From the NCBI RefSeq assembly GCF_000091045.1, contig NC_006686.1:1137501-1201500 (forward strand): a stretch of 64,000 nucleotides of DNA, given 5' to 3'. Each line of letters opens with the position of its first letter. Within the stretch, counting starts at the first letter, position 1. Below are positions 60,205-64,000 of the stretch, one piece after another. The notes beneath the pieces were generated by a model. It saw only the letters and a list, made by a program, of their open reading frames with translations, did no database searches and was not told the origin of the DNA. Source of the stretch: Cryptococcus deneoformans JEC21 (lineage: Eukaryota > Basidiomycota > Tremellomycetes > Tremellales > Cryptococcaceae). A program made the translations under genes and the position numbers.

Positions 60205-60405
60205 GAGTTGTCGTTGGTTATCCTGCGCTACGTAATCATCAGAGACCTTTTCGCATTTCAAAAGTGATTCTGCTTACCCTGCAATCCGTCCTCACCAGTG
60301 GCACCAGAGCTCTTCACCCCCGGCTGCAAAGACCAGTCAAAGACGTAGTCATACTGAAATCCCTCCCGAATAAACAAGTCACGGAAAAGCTTGCGGAGAT
60401 AAGAA

Positions 60406-60440
<35 letters not shown>

Positions 60441-60444
60441 GTAG

Positions 60445-60520
<76 letters not shown>

Positions 60521-60605
60521 ATCAGCGCTAGAAGACATATTGTGCACTCTACTCACTCTTCTCCATGATGCGGTCATACTTCTGCTTCTTGGTAGCAGCC
60601 TTCAG

Positions 60606-60642
<37 letters not shown>

Positions 60643-60692
60643 TGAGATATTAGCCAGGAACAATCTCCGGATGCACATTACTTACCATCAAG

Positions 60693-60730
<38 letters not shown>

Positions 60731-60731
60731 C

Positions 60732-60766
<35 letters not shown>

Positions 60767-60848
60767 CGCAGTACCAGTAAGATTCTTGTTCTCCCTGTAA
60801 GGGATGTGCAGGTGTGTCTTGGGGTCTCGGTATTTCTTAGCCAATCCG

Positions 60849-60898
<50 letters not shown>

Positions 60899-61112
60899 AT
60901 TGTCGGGTTTGATATCTCGATGAATAAAGTTACGAGAGTGAATATACTCAACTCGAGAGATAAGCTGATCGGCTAGCAAAAGAACAGTCTTGAGGCTGAG
61001 TTTGCGGTTGCAGAAGTTGAATAAATCCTCAAGGGAGGGGCCCAACAAATCAAGCACCATGGCGTTGTAGTCGCATTCAGTTCCATACCACCTGACGAAA
61101 GGGATACCAACA

Positions 61113-61144
<32 letters not shown>

Positions 61145-61299
61145 GTATTCGAGCTGGGGGTGCTTGGCCTTGACAGACTCAAGTTTGATAGCGACCTCTT
61201 CGCCGGAAACGATATTGACACCAAGGTAGATATCACCTGCAATGACATGAGCGTTCTTTTCGATGCAAATTGAAAGCTGACTAACCGAATGAACCACTG

Positions 61300-61355
<56 letters not shown>
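60176..61355 (-). CDS. Casein kinase I (CK1 delta/epsilon, Hhp type)
   Basis: Serine/threonine kinase. ATG at 61355 gives [19 protein letters not shown], glycine loop GSGSFGDIY (split by an intron), catalytic Lys in VAIKLESVK, catalytic loop [22 protein letters not shown] and the CK1-specific [13 protein letters not shown]. The C-lobe continues [38 protein letters not shown] and [11 protein letters not shown]. The last coding exon, read as [15 protein letters not shown] ending in TAA at 60176, is the least sure part. CK1 of this class acts in DNA repair, ribosome maturation, septation and circadian-type phosphorylation. The short tail suggests little autoinhibition. Confidence 0.92.
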
Positions 61356-61359
<4 letters not shown>

Positions 61360-61741
61360 CGATATGATGTCACGATTGTCATTGGGATAATGCACGTAAT
61401 GTGTCACCGGACAAATGGACAGATGTTATTGTGTTGTGGAAATGAGATTGTTCGAACGATGGCGAGACAAGTTAATGATATATTTGAGAGAAAGATTCAA
61501 TAAAGAACATGGCCGACGTTAATCAGGGTTGACAGATAATGTATGATGTTGAATGAAGCGTAGGTGCGTATGATGGTTGAGCGACGTCGTTGAGGGACAT
61601 GAAGATGTGTTGGGGATTATGAGAATCGGAGTGAAACAAAGCAGTGAAGAATGAAAGGTGTAAATCATTGGGGACGGATGACAAGGAACAGGACGAATTT
61701 GATTGGTAAAAAAGGTCGATGCAGCAAATTGGTGTTTAAGA

Positions 61742-61790
<49 letters not shown>

Positions 61791-62016
61791 GCCACATATG
61801 CTAACTCCCGGCACACTCCATGATCTCGTCCACATGCCTGACGACTGTCTGACATTGGCCAAAGAATCATGCCAAAAGACATTGTGAGGGCGATGACCTT
61901 CCGCGAGATCTGTGATGGGGTTTGGGAAGATCCGAATCCCAGCATACGCACAGCCTCCTGATCAAGGATACACCGAAAGATCACTAGCCCCCATTTGCTC
62001 TGCACGTTCACAACTC

Positions 62017-62083
<67 letters not shown>

Positions 62084-62278
62084 ATAGGTGGGCGGGAATC
62101 AGGAAGTAGAGATATACGCTTTATGAGGGCGTACAAGTTCGTTGAATATGTGAAAAAGCAAGTAGACTGACTGTTCGCGGTTTGAGAACGGGAACGTCCC
62201 ACGGGCGGGCGAATGACGAACAATAGAGTTTACGATGGTATAGAGGTTTGTCGAAAAGGATGCAGGATATTAATGAAG

Positions 62279-62311
<33 letters not shown>

Positions 62312-62694
62312 GTTTTCTTCCTTTCATACCGCGCCACTGTCTGAAACTTGTGTCTCAAAACAACTGGCGAGTCCAAATGTGCGGATGGCTCGGAGGCAAG
62401 CACTCACCTTGAACAGGACAGAGGAGGCGGAGAGAACGTAGTGAGAGGAAGGAAGGAAGAAAGAGGAAGAGAGAAAGACATGGTGACTGGACCGGAGTAA
62501 CGTGGTGGTGGAAGGATCGACGGCGGGACTCCCACCAGAGAGTATTGCCGAGTAACCCCGATGATGTGGCTCCTTGAACACGCACGCGTCTTTCCTCATT
62601 CATTGTCGGCTACGCTCGGTACAGTACACTGCGTCCTGTACACCACATCTAGTCTTTCCTTGCGTCTTTTTTCAAGTCAGCCAGTGCTTGTACA
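61356..62694. other. 1.3-kb region upstream of CK1 and UMP1
   Basis: Long divergent spacer. No coding exon is supported. It may contain a long, possibly spliced CK1 leader on the minus strand; purine-rich tracts occur at about 62420-62480. Confidence 0.35.
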
Positions 62695-63369
62695 ATGGTG
62701 GGCATATTTCTCTTGGTAACCATCCTTGCTGACCGTACCAGTCCTTCCGCGTAGTCCCTCCCACAGCTCAGACATCCACCGACCCTCATGTCGTTTCTAC
62801 TCAGGTTCGTGCACTGGCATTTCTGACTAACACCTTACTCATGAAGTATCGCATAGGCTACTGTCCACCCCATCTCTGGAACACATGACACTTTCCGACA
62901 CGGCTTGAAATCTGCTGCTCAAAGTGTGGCCGCCGGTACAACAAGCCCCCTTCAAGCCCGGTTGGAGAAGGTTGGTCTGTTCGATTGTATCAGGGATAAA
63001 GAGTGAATCTGATAAGAAGTAGTGGTCTCAAACCCAAACCCAACTTCAACAAAACATCCAACGCAGCACGTTTGGACTTGCCGTCCCTTTGAAGCAAGCC
63101 ATGGAAGTCAAGCTTGTCTCTGAAGTAAGCTCGAATCATGCGAAAACTCATCCTGTTGGCTGATTACCCCTCAAAAGTCGCTGCATAATCCCCTTTTAGA
63201 ACAATCTACTCTTTCCGGGCTCCCCATTGGCGGATCGCACAATCTCTCCCTCGAGATACTTCAAGGTCGGGATGAAAGCCTTGACGCCGACGAATTTATG
63301 GGAGGAAGTCAGTCGATGGCAGAGGTTCTAGATGTCAACGGCGCATTGGAAAGGAAAAGAGGGATATAA
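62695..63369 (+). CDS. UMP1: Proteasome maturation factor Ump1 (POMP)
   Basis: Short-lived chaperone trapped in half-proteasomes and degraded when the 20S core closes. The first coding exon is ATG alone (62695-62697). Then SFRVVPPTAQTSTDPHVVST, GTHDTFRHGLKSAAQS, LEKWSQTQTQLQQNIQRSTF, GLAVPLKQAMEVKLVSE and, after an intron (63125-63177) ending in AAAAG, SLHNPLLEQSTLSGLPIGGS and LEILQGRDESLDADEF, with TAA at 63367. The GLA.P.K..ME and GS.HN..L.IL.GRD patterns are those of the family; length of about 140 residues is normal. Choosing the TTTTAG acceptor instead would throw the gene out of frame. Confidence 0.88.
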
Positions 63370-63480
63370 GAAAGTAGTCAGAAGGTTCCACATGTAGATG
63401 CATTGTATTGTACAATATAGACTCTTGGATGGGACCGCCGCACTACTTTCTTATTCTATAAGCGGCGGGTGGACTGTTTC

Positions 63481-64000
63481 TTATCCAATCGTCTGGTAGC
63501 CATTCCTTCCTGGAGCACCAGTCGGATGGCCTTGACCTTGTTCTTCGTCTCCTCCAAGACGGAAACCACCTGACGATGGGAAAGTCTGCTGCGCAGGGGC
63601 AGCGCTAGGCTGATTGTCGCCAAAGTCGCCTGGCATACTCGCAGGCATCCCCCAGGCTACGGTGGCTCTTCTTTTAGAATTTGCTCACATAACACCATTG
63701 AAAGGCTCACAATTCTGTCCTCCCAGACGGTTAAATCCACCGATTCCTGTCCATCCTTCAAGGCTGAGCTCTCCACCGCGCTCTCTCAACTGAGCCAAAC
63801 AGCTGAAAAACAAGGGCGCCTTCAACAGTGCCAGCAAGAGAGTAACAATCCATGGGAGGATAGACAGACTACGGAACAGTATGGCGTAAAGATCAAGGAT
63901 AAAAGTGAGGGGTATGAGGATTAGAAACTGTGGTGCACAGGATATTCCCAGGCAAGTGGGCAAGTATGAGCATCACAATGAAAAGTCTGATAGAGAAGCG
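63481..64000 (-). CDS. Membrane protein, 3' part only (cut by window edge)
   Basis: Two exons of the 3' end. The upstream one (starting about 63926 after a CACAG acceptor) encodes a strongly hydrophobic stretch, FLILIPLTFILDLYAILFRS followed by ILPWIVTLLLALLKAPLFF, probably two membrane helices. The next reads LSLEGWTGIGGFNRLGGQNCE, and the last exon is Gly/Pro/Gln-rich, ending GYQTIG with TAA at 63481. No family is recognised. The gene faces UMP1 tail to tail, 111 bases apart. The start codon is outside the window or in a further short exon. Confidence 0.55.

Noticed and set aside
1..64000. Transposons, tRNA genes, rRNA, CRISPR arrays, telomere repeats
   Set aside because: No transposase or reverse transcriptase reading, no B-box-type tRNA core, no regular spacer repeats and no TTAGGG-type arrays were found in reading both strands.

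Overview
The window reads as nuclear DNA of a basidiomycete yeast of the Tremellomycetes, most likely Cryptococcus or a close relative. Nearly every gene carries several introns of about 45-70 bases with CTNA-type branch points. Genes are closely packed on both strands, often as divergent pairs sharing 160-400 bases. The proteins (NTE1 with two cyclic-nucleotide domains and a patatin domain, RIF1, RRN3, IPK1, GRC3, mitochondrial PPR-like protein, BAP31, ARL1, CK1, UMP1) form a housekeeping fungal set. I saw no transposon, rRNA, tRNA or CRISPR array. The species call is inference.

Layout. Positions 337-4326: Rim2-type mitochondrial carrier (+), a small unknown protein (+), mitochondrial single-strand DNA-binding protein (-). 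4492-8028: the N-terminal half of a Mit1/CHD-type SNF2 remodeller (zinc fingers, chromodomain-like segment, ATPase lobe 1). 8233-45927: thirteen genes, namely RIF1 (-), IPK1 (-), mitochondrial acyl carrier protein (-), RRN3 (+), JMJD7-like hydroxylase (-), NTE1 (+), bestrophin (+), RPS21 (-), ING/PHD protein (-), DUF423 membrane protein (+), PPR-like mitochondrial protein (-), GRC3 (-) and cytosolic methionyl-tRNA synthetase (+). 46403-50373: the missing C-terminal half of the same type of SNF2 remodeller (ATPase lobe 2 and tail), on the same strand as the first half. 50504-64000: headless GH16 fragment (-), BAP31-like ER protein (-), CID-domain RNA polymerase II CTD-binding protein (+), ARL1 (-), C7orf50-like WKF protein (+), casein kinase I (-), UMP1 (+), and a membrane protein cut by the window edge (-).

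The main observation is that the two lobes of one SNF2 ATPase are encoded 38 kb apart in the same orientation with thirteen unrelated genes between them. The cut falls in the linker between the lobes, and both halves keep intact reading frames, splice sites and catalytic motifs. The right half has its own ATG. This is either gene fission by a block insertion or nested inversions, or an assembly error. A second clear find is a nad6 fragment of mitochondrial DNA lying antisense inside an NTE1 intron. Smaller curiosities include a tandemly duplicated splice acceptor in the bestrophin gene, a 13-base microexon, exons consisting only of ATG, three intron-length insertions that stay in frame, frequent AAG acceptors, and an 802-base intron.

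Gene boundaries come from my own splicing of the sequence. Exon joins were checked by reading frame, GT..AG borders and family resemblance recalled from memory. No alignment or transcript data were available. Coordinates of multi-exon genes run from start codon to stop codon, introns included.
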